From: Rhizobium lentis
GTDB taxonomy: Bacteria > Pseudomonadota > Alphaproteobacteria > Rhizobiales > Rhizobiaceae
DNA: 64,000 nt
Direction: 5' to 3'
Assembly (NCBI RefSeq): GCF_017352135.1
Contig: NZ_CP071454.1
Coordinates: 2,319,001 to 2,383,000, forward strand
Both the position numbers and the translations under genes were made by a program. The notes beneath the pieces are model-generated. The model ran no database searches and was not told the origin of the DNA. It was given only the letters and a program-made list of their open reading frames with translations. Positions 16,407 through 24,645 of this stretch are shown in pieces. The first letter of the stretch is position 1; the number at the start of each line of letters is the position of its first letter.

Positions 16407-17894
16407 TCAATGCGAGGCTGCCTCGCTTGCGACCGCCGGCTCCCGCGCCTGGCGGTGACCGACCGGGATCAGCCAGGTGGTGAAGAAGGTCAGCATCGCG
16501 ACGACCACCACGCCCCAGAAGCTCCAATGCAGGGCCGCGTCGAAGATGGTGCGGATCGCCGGATCGGCGGCGAGCGCCGAGAGCCCGGTCGGCTGGTTCA
16601 GCGCCTTGTGCAGGGCTGCCGCGGTCTCGCCGCTCGCATAGTGGCTGATGCCGGCATTGAGGATGGCGCCGAGCACGGTGGCGCCGAGCGTATTGCCGAG
16701 GCTGCGGGCGAAGATGATCGAGGCCGTGGCGCTGCCGCGCATCGACCATTCGACGCTGTCCTGCACCAGCACGATGCTGGTCAGGCTGATCAGGCCCATG
16801 CCGAAGCCCATGAAGAAGGAGCCGGCGCCGGCGAGAACTGGCGAACTTTCAGGCGTCAGGAACAACAGGAAACAGGCGCCGAACGGAAACATCAGGCTGC
16901 CGGCGCGCAGCGTGCGGCGGATGCCGAAGGCTTTGTAGAAGCGGCCGGACAGCATCACCGCCAGCGGCCAGCCGACGATGAGCATGGTGAGCGTGAAGCC
17001 GGCAACGATCGGTGAGCGGCCGAGCACGCCCTGTACGTAGATCGGCAGAATGGTGGAAAGCCCGATCAGCGCCATGCCGGCGAGCAGGGTGGCCGCATTG
17101 CTGGTCGCGATCAGCCGGCGGCTCCAGAGCGCGATCGAAATGATCGGCTCCGGCGCCCGTTTCTCCTGGGCGAGGAAGAAAAGGCCGGAGACGACGAAGA
17201 CGGCAAAAAGCGTGAGCAGGATCCAGGCGCTCGCGCCGGTTTCCGTCAGCATGACGAGCAGGGCGACGATCGAAATCGAAAACAGCACCGATCCGAGATA
17301 ATCGATCTTCGCCTGCTTGTGCGCCACCTCCTCCTTCAGGAAGATCATGAAGGCGATGATCGAGACGATGCCGATCGGCAGGTTGATCCAGAAGATCCAG
17401 GCCCACGAAAAGCTGTCGACGATGATGCCGCCGGCAAGCGGTCCGACGACGGCCGACGTCGCCCAGACGGTTGCCATCGCGCCCTGCACGCGGCCGCGTT
17501 CCTCGAGCTTGAAGAGATCGCCGATGATCGTCATCGTCACCGGCTGGATCGCGCCGGCGCCGAGCCCCTGCAAGAGCCGGAAGAACACCAGCGACATCAT
17601 CGACCAGGCAAGGCCGCAGAGCAGAGAGCCGGCGAGGAAGATGATGATGCCGCCGATCAGCACCGGCTTGCGCCCGAAAATATCGGAAAGCTTGCCGTAG
17701 ATGACCGTGGTCGTCGACTGCGCCAGCAGGAAGGCCGAAAACACCCAGCTGTAATAGGAAAAGCCGCCGAGCTGGCCGACGATGCGCGGCATCGCGGTCG
17801 CCACGATCGTCGCCTCGATCGCCACCATGAAAGTTGCGAGCATGATGGTGGCGACGACAAGCACGCGGTTGGAGCGGTGCGCTGCATTCGACAT
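16407..17894 (-). CDS. MFS multidrug efflux transporter, DHA2 (EmrB/QacA) family
   Basis: 495-aa protein with about fourteen hydrophobic segments, as expected for the 14-TM DHA2 group. Motifs include the TM1 region MVAIEATIVATAMPRIVGQL, motif A GKLSDIFGRKPVLIGG near residue 66, and the motif C region SAVVGPLAGGIIVDSFSWAW near 150-170, which is typical of proton-driven exporters. The polypeptide is complete and unbroken. No regulator or membrane-fusion partner is adjacent, so substrate and control are unknown. Confidence 0.9.
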   Translation of the reverse strand: MSNAAHRSNRVLVVATIMLATFMVAIEATIVATAMPRIVGQLGGFSYYSWVFSAFLLAQSTTTVIYGKLSDIFGRKPVLIGGIIIFLAGSLLCGLAWSMMSLVFFRLLQGLGAGAIQPVTMTIIGDLFKLEERGRVQGAMATVWATSAVVGPLAGGIIVDSFSWAWIFWINLPIGIVSIIAFMIFLKEEVAHKQAKIDYLGSVLFSISIVALLVMLTETGASAWILLTLFAVFVVSGLFFLAQEKRAPEPIISIALWSRRLIATSNAATLLAGMALIGLSTILPIYVQGVLGRSPIVAGFTLTMLIVGWPLAVMLSGRFYKAFGIRRTLRAGSLMFPFGACFLLFLTPESSPVLAGAGSFFMGFGMGLISLTSIVLVQDSVEWSMRGSATASIIFARSLGNTLGATVLGAILNAGISHYASGETAAALHKALNQPTGLSALAADPAIRTIFDAALHWSFWGVVVVAMLTFFTTWLIPVGHRQAREPAVASEAASH

Positions 17895-18127
17895 GACGAT
17901 CCTCTTCGGGTGCTCCGCAGGGCCGGAAAAATCGGCAGGCTGGCAGGGTGTGGGGCGATCGCCGTATGCGGAGGGATGCTGTTCTTTTACGACCTCATGC
18001 CCGGCCGGTAAAGCAGTTCTCGCCGCATCCCTCGTTTTTACGTGCCGTCAGGGTGGCGGCAGCCGAAGGCCCGGCGCCATTCCGCTCCGGAACTTCACTA
18101 CTCCGGAGGCGAGCGGTCGCCCATACC

Positions 18128-18484
18128 TCACTGCTGGCATGCTTCGCTGAGAGAGCCGGTCCCTGCGGTGCAACCCGGCACCTGCTGCAGATCCGGATTG
18201 ACGCCGCCCGGATTGATCGTGCTGCGGCCGCTGTTGAGATCGACGCCGTCATTGCCTGTCGTGCTGCCCGTTGTGCCCGGATCGGTGCCGACGGACCCAG
18301 TGCCCGCCGACCCGGTGCCGACGGAGCCGGTGCCGGCCGATCCCGCGCCCGAACCGCCCGATCCGCCGATGATAGGCGCCACCGAAAGCCGCCCGCTGGA
18401 GTTCGCGCCACCGGTCGTCTGCGCCAGGGCCGAGCCGGCAAGGCCGATCGAAAGAAGGGATATTGCGATGAGCTTGCAGGACAT
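18128..18484 (-). CDS. Small secreted glycine/serine/threonine-rich repeat protein
   Basis: 118 aa. A signal peptide (MSCKLIAISLLSIGLAGSAL, then AQT) is followed by a low-complexity segment with a ten-residue repeat GTGSVGTGSA, reflecting a 30-bp tandem repeat in the DNA, and a C-terminal part containing two cysteines. The start at 18484 has GGAG six bases upstream; the frame is open far upstream but without protein-like content. I recognise no domain. Similar small exported proteins of unknown role are common in rhizobia. Confidence 0.6.
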   Translation of the reverse strand: MSCKLIAISLLSIGLAGSALAQTTGGANSSGRLSVAPIIGGSGGSGAGSAGTGSVGTGSAGTGSVGTDPGTTGSTTGNDGVDLNSGRSTINPGGVNPDLQQVPGCTAGTGSLSEACQQ

Positions 18485-18713
18485 GATGTTCTCCATCCTT
18501 GTTGTCTCAAGGGAGAAACCTGTTCGGCAGCGGCATGTTCCTTCCGATATTTCGCAGCCGAATGGACGCAACGGCAGCCCGACGCCGCCAGCCCTCCATC
18601 GACTGCCCACCCGCGCAAGTTGTGCCGAAGCCCATAAAAATTTACTTAACACTATCCGGTTGCCGTCGAAGATGCTAACCGTGCCCGCGGATACGAATGG
18701 ATAGAGGTATCTC

Positions 18714-19850
18714 ATGGACGCGATGAAGAGCGGCAGACGCATTGAATGTCTGGATGGTTTGCGTGGTTTGGCAGCGCTGTGGGTGCTGATCGGCCACGCG
18801 CACATCCTGACGGGGTTCAAGGTGCCTGTTATCGGAGATCCGGAGCTGGGCGTCGACCTGTTCATCATGCTCTCGGGCTTCCTGATGGTGTTTCACTATC
18901 AGAGACGGAAAGCCAGGGAGCCATGGGAGAGCCCGCAAACATGGGCGGTGTTCTGGGCGCGTCGCTTCTTCCGCATCGCACCGCTCTATTACGTCATGCT
19001 GGTGATTGCTCTCGTTGTCGGACCCGAGATTTATCAGGCTCGCATGGTCATCGATGCTTTCAATGGCAATCCGCCCCAGGCCGCATCCCGCTATCTGGAC
19101 GATAGTCTCAGCAACTATCTGATGCACCTTTCGTTTTTGTTCGGCCTTTCCCCAAGCCATGCCTTCCGCACGGCGCTGCCGGATTGGAGCATAGGCCTGG
19201 AAATGCAGTTCTATGCGGCTCTGCCTTTCATCATGATCGTTCTCGGGCGGCTGGGCTGGCTGAAGGGCATGCTCGTCGCCGTCGGCTTGGCCGTCATTGC
19301 CGCGCTGGCCGTGCATCGCCTCGGCTTCCGCTTCCCGATGCCGTCATTCCTTCCGATGAAGATGCACATCTTCGCCGCCGGCATGCTGCTGGCGGGTGCA
19401 TTGTGGATGTCGCAGGGCAGGGCCTACCTGGCTTTTGCAATCTCGGCTCTCTTGGTCCTCATCCCTCTCGGCGGCGACGTGACCGTGCTGCACGAAACTG
19501 TGCGCGTCGGGATAGTGGCGCTATTCTTTGTCCTGGTGCACGCCGATCGGGTTCCGGGTTTCGCCGGCAGCTATTCCCGCTCGGTCAATTCCATTCTCGG
19601 CAATACCTTCTTTCGAAATCTCGGGGAACTTTCATTCGGGGCCTATCTCATTCACTTGCTCATCATGCAGCCGGTCATCGCCTGGCTGATCGGCAATACC
19701 GCCCTCAGCAATCCCGGCCGCTGGCTGGCGACGCTGATCGTGACCATCCCTGCCGTCTATGTCCTGTCCTTAATAGGCTACAAGTTCATCGAGCTGCCCG
19801 GCCAGACCATCGGCAAGCGCCTGACACAACAGAGGCAGGTCGCGACCTAA
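18714..19850 (+). CDS. Acyltransferase family 3 membrane protein (OafA/YrhL-like)
   Basis: Integral membrane O-acyltransferase of 378 aa with about ten hydrophobic segments. The N-terminal family motif is clear: RIECLDGLRGLAALWVLIGH near residues 8-27 with the catalytic-type histidine, then GVDLFIMLSGFLM near 45-57 and FWARRFFRIAPLYYV near 80. These enzymes acylate surface sugars or exported glycans. No polysaccharide genes are adjacent, so the acceptor is unknown. It forms the left shoulder of the accessory islet, and its base use is close to that of core genes. Confidence 0.87.
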   Translation: MDAMKSGRRIECLDGLRGLAALWVLIGHAHILTGFKVPVIGDPELGVDLFIMLSGFLMVFHYQRRKAREPWESPQTWAVFWARRFFRIAPLYYVMLVIALVVGPEIYQARMVIDAFNGNPPQAASRYLDDSLSNYLMHLSFLFGLSPSHAFRTALPDWSIGLEMQFYAALPFIMIVLGRLGWLKGMLVAVGLAVIAALAVHRLGFRFPMPSFLPMKMHIFAAGMLLAGALWMSQGRAYLAFAISALLVLIPLGGDVTVLHETVRVGIVALFFVLVHADRVPGFAGSYSRSVNSILGNTFFRNLGELSFGAYLIHLLIMQPVIAWLIGNTALSNPGRWLATLIVTIPAVYVLSLIGYKFIELPGQTIGKRLTQQRQVAT

Positions 19851-19933
19851 TGCAGGTCGCCCGGAAGGTGTGCTGCGTTCCGAGTTACGCGCCGGTTGTC
19901 TTACTAGTTCCCTCCGTGGGCGCCCTTGCCGTG

Positions 19934-20308
19934 TTATTTGCACGGCCATGCATCATAGAGCGCGGATTGCACCAATCCCTCGGCAGTCTTCTGGCGATTC
20001 TCGGGATGATCCGCGATATACTTGCAAACAACATCCCGCGCTTGGCGCAAAATCATTCCCTCTGGAAAGCAGATGAATCCACCCATCCGATATTTCCGTG
20101 CGAACGTCACAACATCACCAGGTGGCGCTTGATCTAGCGTGCTGAGCACTGATAGGTCATAGGTGCTTTTGTCTATGACGCCTGCAACGTAGCCTAATAC
20201 CGCCTCGCGATCTCCCTGGCACAACTCGTGAAGCTCGTTGCCGGTGTAGAAACCAGCATGAGCGGTTTCTGCCATAGCGAATATCGACATAGCTAAAATC
20301 GCGCGCAT
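19934..20308 (-). CDS. Rap1a/Tai-like immunity-family protein, exported
   Basis: 124 aa with an N-terminal signal peptide (MRAILAMSIFAMAETAHAGF). The mature part shows the Rap1a/Tai pattern: FYTGNELHELCQGD, GYVAGVIDK, the cysteine-containing FICFPEGMILRQARDVVCKY, and ENRQKTAEGLVQSALYDAWP before the final cysteine. Family founders are periplasmic immunity proteins against type VI amidase effectors, but most rhizobial members are solitary and their role is unproven. No effector gene is next to it here. Convergent with the acyltransferase gene. Confidence 0.7.
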   Translation of the reverse strand: MRAILAMSIFAMAETAHAGFYTGNELHELCQGDREAVLGYVAGVIDKSTYDLSVLSTLDQAPPGDVVTFARKYRMGGFICFPEGMILRQARDVVCKYIADHPENRQKTAEGLVQSALYDAWPCK

Positions 20309-20356
20309 GAAAATCCCCGTGAGTTGCGTAGCATGGTATCCAAGCGGCGAGGGGAA

Positions 20357-20589
20357 TCAACTGGGGGTAAGGCTCTCTTCCGCGCTGGTCACAAGCTGTC
20401 GAAGTTGCGCTAGCGCATTTCCTCGGACAGCAAGCCATCGCTTCATTTTGAAGTAGGTGTCTAGGTCTGGAAGTTTGTCGCCAATTATACGGACATTGTG
20501 CCATGAGAGCATCCGACCTCGTTGGCGCATTCGCGCATGGTCTTACCGCTCGCAATCCGTGCGACTTTTATCTCTTGGCAGAACGTCAT
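20357..20589 (-). pseudogene. Possible remnant of a small helix-turn-helix gene
   Basis: Read on the minus strand, one frame from 20589 gives MTFCQEIKVARIASGKTMRE and CANEVGCSHGTM before a stop, which looks like a helix-turn-helix. The next frame continues with protein-like sequence VRIIGDKLPDLDTYFKMKRW and ends AEESLTPS at 20357. Joining the two needs a one-base change near 20500. Short length makes this tentative. The gap to the next gene (20590-20762) shows no other gene. Confidence 0.35.
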
Positions 20590-20762
20590 TCAGGCTCGTG
20601 AGTAGCCATGGCCTAGCCCTCCTGCTTTTGTTGGGCGAGGGTGTTGACCGCATTATCATTTCGAAAGGCTACTCGCCGAATACTGCGGTGGTGACGATCT
20701 CTTGCGTAAACCCATGGTGTAATACTCAATGGGTGTTCAGGAGAATGTGATTCGGGGGCGGC

Positions 20763-21518
20763 GTGAACAAGAGCGATTGGAGAAAGAAATACAGCTCATT
20801 CCCGCGGTTCACCTGTCCTCGATGCGGTAGAGGTACCCTCAGCGCGAAGAAGGACAGTTTTCACAAGTTAGAGCCGAAACACATTCAAATCGAGCTCGAG
20901 CACAATGGTGAGCGCAGTGAAGCCTCATATGGAAGATTCCAGGGTTTCCTCGTGTGCTCGATGGTTTTGTGTGGGGAGATTGTGGCTGTCTCGGGCGATT
21001 ACAGTGAGTTCTACCATACGCAATATGACGAACAGCTTGATGATACGATCGAATTCACGGACCTAAATTACTACCCATTTCTAATGCGGCCCGCACCGCC
21101 AATGATCTCGATGCCCAAGAGCTTAAATGCTGAGTCGCGAAAGCATTTAGCCAAAGCGTTCGAGCTTTTCTGGGCTGATTGGGCTTCCTGTGCAAATCGG
21201 CTTCGCATTGTGACGGAGTACCTGCTCGACCAACTCGCGATACCCCGTACCGGCGTGAAGGGGAAACTTAAGAACGCCAACTTAGACTTGGCTGATCGGA
21301 TTGAGTTGCTGAAAATTGCACGGCCGGGTCATGACCATCTGTTGAATGCTCTCAGAATCGTTGGAAACCTGGGAAGTCACGACGGGGAAGTAGATTTCGG
21401 AGTCATTCTCGATTGCTTCGAGTTTCTGGAAGAAGCGCTAATTGAGCTACTGGAACAGCGACGGGAGAAGATGGATGCTCGGGCAGCCCGCCTTATACAA
21501 AACCGGGGCAAACCATAA
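20763..21518 (+). CDS. DUF4145-like protein with N-terminal zinc-ribbon motif
   Basis: 251 aa, GTG start. An N-terminal CPRCGRGTL near residue 19 could be half of a zinc-binding site, with cysteines in LVCSMVLCGE near 65 as possible partners. A helical C-terminal domain (about 120-230) carries the stretch NALRIVGNLGSHDGEVDF, which matches the DUF4145 pattern of an arginine and asparagine before a conserved histidine. DUF4145 domains occur alone and in restriction or defence-related proteins, and their fold looks HEPN-like. Function is unknown. Codon use is less GC-rich than in neighbouring core genes, suggesting transfer. Confidence 0.65.
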   Translation: MNKSDWRKKYSSFPRFTCPRCGRGTLSAKKDSFHKLEPKHIQIELEHNGERSEASYGRFQGFLVCSMVLCGEIVAVSGDYSEFYHTQYDEQLDDTIEFTDLNYYPFLMRPAPPMISMPKSLNAESRKHLAKAFELFWADWASCANRLRIVTEYLLDQLAIPRTGVKGKLKNANLDLADRIELLKIARPGHDHLLNALRIVGNLGSHDGEVDFGVILDCFEFLEEALIELLEQRREKMDARAARLIQNRGKP

Positions 21519-21614
21519 GCCTTGACGGATGCGGCTGCAATGCAAGAATACCGCAGGGCTGGGGAAGATGCCGTGCGGAAGAAAAGGTCTTTAGCATAGT
21601 GGGTCGTATTCGTT

Positions 21615-21801
21615 ATGTTAAAATGGTTCAACTCGACGGAGCGGGGGAGGGCCCAAGCTGAAAGCTGGCGCATTCGATGAGTTGCGCCAGCGGGTTATGA
21701 GTGTCAGCGAATTTGCGAACGTCGATAAGGTGGAGATCCTAAGGACACCCGGCGTAAGTGGGTATGAGTGGCGAAAGATCGCCGGCGCACTAAAGTTATA
21801 G
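21615..21801 (+). pseudogene. Small gene interrupted by a one-base frameshift
   Basis: From the ATG at 21615 the frame reads MLKWFNSTERGRAQAESW and then stops. A second frame continues with KAGAFDELRQRVMSVSEFAN and ends GYEWRKIAGALKL at 21801. The total of 187 bases is 62 codons plus one, so a single extra base near 21660-21675 explains the break. The intact product would be about 61 aa. I do not recognise its family. The upstream gap 21519-21614 holds no other gene. Confidence 0.5.
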
Positions 21802-22267
21802 ATCAGGGTTCGGACGCCGCGCGAACCCTGAGAACGCCCAAACAAAGGCGGCGCCGATGGCAAGACTGACCAAACGGTGGCAGAAATGCTCCCATGAGCA
21901 ACGGCTTCGTGCGCTCGAACTTATCGCGGTCCTTGACCGATTCCCAACCAAGGTTCTCGTAGAGCATTTCACCAAGCTTCGCATGGCTGATAGAGGCGTA
22001 GCTGGGAAAGAGTTGGCGGAAGCGATGCTCAGTGTACCAGCAAGCGAAGCCAGGCGTACGGTAAGCGTTCCACGGCTCGGGTGCTTCTCGTAGCGCATAG
22101 TCCACATCCGCCGTACCCTTCACGTTCTCACAGCGAACTGGGAGATCTGCGTAGATATCGGGGTCACCGGACCACCATTCATCGCGCCGAACAACTTCCC
22201 AGCTGAAGAAGGCGACGACGATCATCCATAGCACGCTAAGGACAAGCCACAGCCGGAAAACCCGCAT
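21796..22267 (-). pseudogene. Small single-pass membrane protein gene with a one-base frameshift
   Basis: The product starts MRVFRLWLVLSVLWMIVVAF, a membrane helix, and includes PGFACWYTEHRFRQLFPSYA. After GAFLPP the frame turns into an unlikely arginine-rich tail. Removing one A from the AAA run at 21872-21874 restores LVSLAIGAAFVWAFSGFARR and a stop at 21796, giving a second membrane helix and about 156 aa. It converges on the small gene at 21615, and their stop codons are adjacent. Family unknown. Confidence 0.55.
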
Positions 22268-22343
22268 TTGATATTCATAAGAGTCCCTACCCCCGCTGCA
22301 TTATGCATGGCAGCAAGGTCTCGTCCAGATTGACGGGAGGGGC

Positions 22344-23093
22344 CTACGGATTAAGTCCATCGGCCTGCATCTTCGCCTCAAAATCTTCGATGAAGCGGGA
22401 GTGCTCGGCGCGGAAGCTTTCTATTTCTGGCAGCGCCTTCGTTTTGAAGTAGGTGTGAACGATATGGGTGGTGTCAGATAGGGCAGAAAGATAACCGCTC
22501 AGGGTACCGTTCAAGCTATCGGGTGATGGCTCCGCGAACATCACAAGCTGTGGGTTCTCGTTCTCGTCAAACCGGAAATGCCGGAGGGTTAGCGCTCTGA
22601 TGTTGTTGTGGGACTCGTTGCAGAGGCTGTTGTAGACGGACTGATAGATTTGCTCGAACCCGGCGAGCCTGAATTTCTCGTAGATGCTCATTGGCTTTAC
22701 GCCCAGAGCAGCCAGCCCGGCTTGGTGCTCCGCAAGCCGCTGCGCGGCATCAGTGCTGTTCTCGAATTTGATAAGGAACGGATTGCCTCCGCGCACGCCG
22801 TGCTGGGCCAGCTTAATCCACTGGTCGTGGAAAGAAGCCTGCATCTGCTTAAGGTATTCAGGATCGTTGCACAGATTTATCAGATCCACATACGCTTCGA
22901 GCGTTGATCTGAAGATGATGTCTAGCGTGGCATGCTGATCTGCGCGCAATAAAACCAGGGCGTTGTAGGTCTGCTCCATGATGCTGACGTAGAGCGACAT
23001 GATGGTGCGGTGAAGCGGGCTCCCCTGGTTGAAGACAATGGCTTTGAGATGCTTGTACGACTGCCCATAGATATATTCGAGAAAGTCCAGCAT
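22344..23093 (-). CDS. DUF5677-like hypothetical protein
   Basis: About 249 aa, helical. The segments TIMSLYVSIMEQTYNALVLL and IIFRSTLEAYVDLINLCND near residues 30-80 resemble the start of DUF5677 proteins, and YNSLCNESHNNIRAL near 165 matches their conserved Ser-His-containing helix. The start at 23093 (MLDFLEYIYG) has GAGG six bases upstream; an in-frame ATG at 23126 without such a site is the alternative. The frame is open to 23909, but that would run through the tRNA and into another gene. Function unknown. It is the islet gene nearest to tRNA-Thr. Confidence 0.6.
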   Translation of the reverse strand: MLDFLEYIYGQSYKHLKAIVFNQGSPLHRTIMSLYVSIMEQTYNALVLLRADQHATLDIIFRSTLEAYVDLINLCNDPEYLKQMQASFHDQWIKLAQHGVRGGNPFLIKFENSTDAAQRLAEHQAGLAALGVKPMSIYEKFRLAGFEQIYQSVYNSLCNESHNNIRALTLRHFRFDENENPQLVMFAEPSPDSLNGTLSGYLSALSDTTHIVHTYFKTKALPEIESFRAEHSRFIEDFEAKMQADGLNP

Positions 23094-23206
23094 GTTCCGC
23101 CTCTGCATCCTGACGCTGCAATGCATATCAGATTCGCGGCGCTTTAGCCTTGCGAGGTGGATAAGGCTTGTCGTAAAATGATCATCGATATGTTGATCTG
23201 GAAAAA

Positions 23207-23282
23207 TGGTGCCGCTTACGTGACTCGAACACGTGACCCCATCATTACGAATGATGTGCTCTACCGACTGAGCTAAAGCGGC
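23207..23282 (-). tRNA. tRNA-Thr (anticodon CGT)
   Basis: Read on the minus strand it begins GCCGCTTTAGCTCAGTCGG, has an anticodon stem-loop CATCATTCGTAATGATG with anticodon CGT, a T-arm containing GTTCGAGTC, and an acceptor strand AAGCGGC followed by an encoded ACCA end. The acceptor stem pairs over all 7 bases. Its 3' end faces the accessory islet at lower coordinates, the usual side for tRNA-targeted insertions. Confidence 0.95.
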
Positions 23283-23371
23283 ATTTGGCGGCCGAAGCGT
23301 CCGGCCTGCGATTTGCATGGCGCTGATACAGGCATTGTTTGAAGATTTCAAGCACCCTGTCATGCCTTTGG

Positions 23372-23400
23372 CAAAAAAGAGGCGGGGGTGTGGAACACCC
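23372..23400 (-). terminator. Rho-independent-like terminator of the nitronate monooxygenase gene
   Basis: On the minus strand, immediately after the stop codon, GGGTGT-TCC-ACACCC forms a 6-bp stem; a C-rich stretch then leads to TTTTTT. The U-run is separated from the stem by about eight bases, so efficiency is uncertain. Confidence 0.45.
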
Positions 23401-24360
23401 TCAGAGCGAGAGGCGGGCGCGGGCGGCCTTGTATTCGGCCTCCAGCCGGTCGACGAGCTTTGCCACCGGTTCCACCGCCTTGACGGCACTGATGCCCTGG
23501 CCGCTGCCCCATATGTCCTTCCAGGCCTTGGCGCCGCCGGTCGCCTGTTCGAAATCCATTTTCGACGGGTCGGCGACGGGCAGGTTGTCGGGGTCCATGC
23601 CGGCGGCGACGATCGAGGGCTTGAGATAATTGCCGTGCACGCCGGTGAAGTAGTTGGAGTAGACGATGTCGTTGGCTGCGCCGTCCACGATCGCCTGCTT
23701 GTAGGCGGGCGCGGCGCGTGCCTCTTGCGTGGCGATGAAGGGCGAGCCGATATAGGCCATGTCGGCGCCCATCGCTTCTGCGGCGAGGATAGCGCCGCCG
23801 GTGGAAATCGCCCCGGCAAGCAGCAGCGGCCCGTCGAACCATTCGCGGATCTCCTGGACGAGTGCGAAGGGCGAGAGCGTGCCGGCATGGCCGCCGGCGC
23901 CGGCGGCAACCGCGATCAGCCCGTCCGCACCCTTCCGGATCGCCGAATGGGCGTGGCGGTTGTTGATAATGTCATGCAGCACAATGCCGCCATAAGAATG
24001 CACCGCGGCATTGACCTCGGGCACGGCGCCGAGCGAGGAGATGACGATCGGCACCTTGTATTTGACGCAGAGCGAAAGGTCGTGCTCCAGCCGCTTGTTC
24101 GACATGTGGACGATCTGGTTGACGGCAAAGGGGGCGGCCGGCCGTTCCGGATGGGTCGCGTTGTGGCGGGCAAGCTCTTCGGTGATCTCGGCCAGCCATT
24201 CGTCGAGCTGGCTTTCCGGCCGGGCGTTCAGCGCCGGAAAGGCGCCGACGACGCCTGCCTTGCATTGGGCTAAGGTCAGCGCCGGATGCGAAATGATGAA
24301 GAGCGGCGAGCCGATCACCGGCAGTCTGAGTTTGTCCTTGAGGATCGGGGGCAGGGCCAT
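23401..24360 (-). CDS. Nitronate monooxygenase family protein (2-nitropropane dioxygenase-like)
   Basis: FMN-dependent TIM-barrel oxidoreductase of 319 aa. Visible motifs: LRLPVIGSPLFIISHPALTL at the start, ISSLGAVPEV near 106, and the FMN phosphate-binding segments GADGLIAVAAGAGGHAG near 142-158 and LLLAGAISTGGAILAAEAMG near 173-192, with GSPFIATQEA near 200. The proteins oxidise alkyl nitronates, or act as related flavin enzymes. A perfect 10-bp-arm palindrome lies just upstream and probably binds a regulator. The gene is solitary. Confidence 0.88.
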   Translation of the reverse strand: MALPPILKDKLRLPVIGSPLFIISHPALTLAQCKAGVVGAFPALNARPESQLDEWLAEITEELARHNATHPERPAAPFAVNQIVHMSNKRLEHDLSLCVKYKVPIVISSLGAVPEVNAAVHSYGGIVLHDIINNRHAHSAIRKGADGLIAVAAGAGGHAGTLSPFALVQEIREWFDGPLLLAGAISTGGAILAAEAMGADMAYIGSPFIATQEARAAPAYKQAIVDGAANDIVYSNYFTGVHGNYLKPSIVAAGMDPDNLPVADPSKMDFEQATGGAKAWKDIWGSGQGISAVKAVEPVAKLVDRLEAEYKAARARLSL

Positions 24361-24374
24361 GGTTCACCGCTCGC

Positions 24375-24398
24375 ATTGACGTTTACGAAAACGTCAAT
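24375..24398. promoter_or_regulatory. Putative operator upstream of the nitronate monooxygenase gene
   Basis: ATTGACGTTT-ACGA-AAACGTCAAT is a perfect inverted repeat with 10-bp arms, 15 bases before the start codon. Its TTGACGT/ACGTCAA halves resemble sites of MerR- or TetR-type regulators of acyl-CoA or amino-acid degradation in proteobacteria, a resemblance from memory only. The rest of the 24399-24645 gap shows no gene. Confidence 0.5.
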
Positions 24399-24645
24399 CT
24401 CATAACAGAGAAGAAAAGCCGATAAAAGAGCGGCTGCCACGCCTTCGTCGATTTCAGGCCCATATATACCGCGCGCATAATGAATGAGGTAGGGCCCGCA
24501 AGCCGCCAAAGCCGGCGATTATCGCCGCGACCAACGTCGGGCCGGGCGGCAAGGCTTGCGGTTTGCCGCGCTTGCCGCTACCGAATTTTGATGGAGAACG
24601 GCGGGGATTGCAGTCCGATGCCGGGTTCAAGGTGAAGGACGAGAC

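Noticed and set aside
18042-18704. Plus-strand frame with PVPADPVPTEP repeats
   Set aside because: Mirror of the 30-bp tandem repeat in the minus-strand secreted protein gene, which has a signal peptide and ribosome site.
19851-19933. Second copy of the tRNA-Thr 3' end as an islet attachment site
   Set aside because: No match to the tRNA end was found here or near 18.6 kb by eye.
22344-23909. 521-aa minus-strand open frame
   Set aside because: Its N-terminal half is antisense-like frame within the nitronate monooxygenase gene and passes through tRNA-Thr; only the part from about 23093 down is protein-like.
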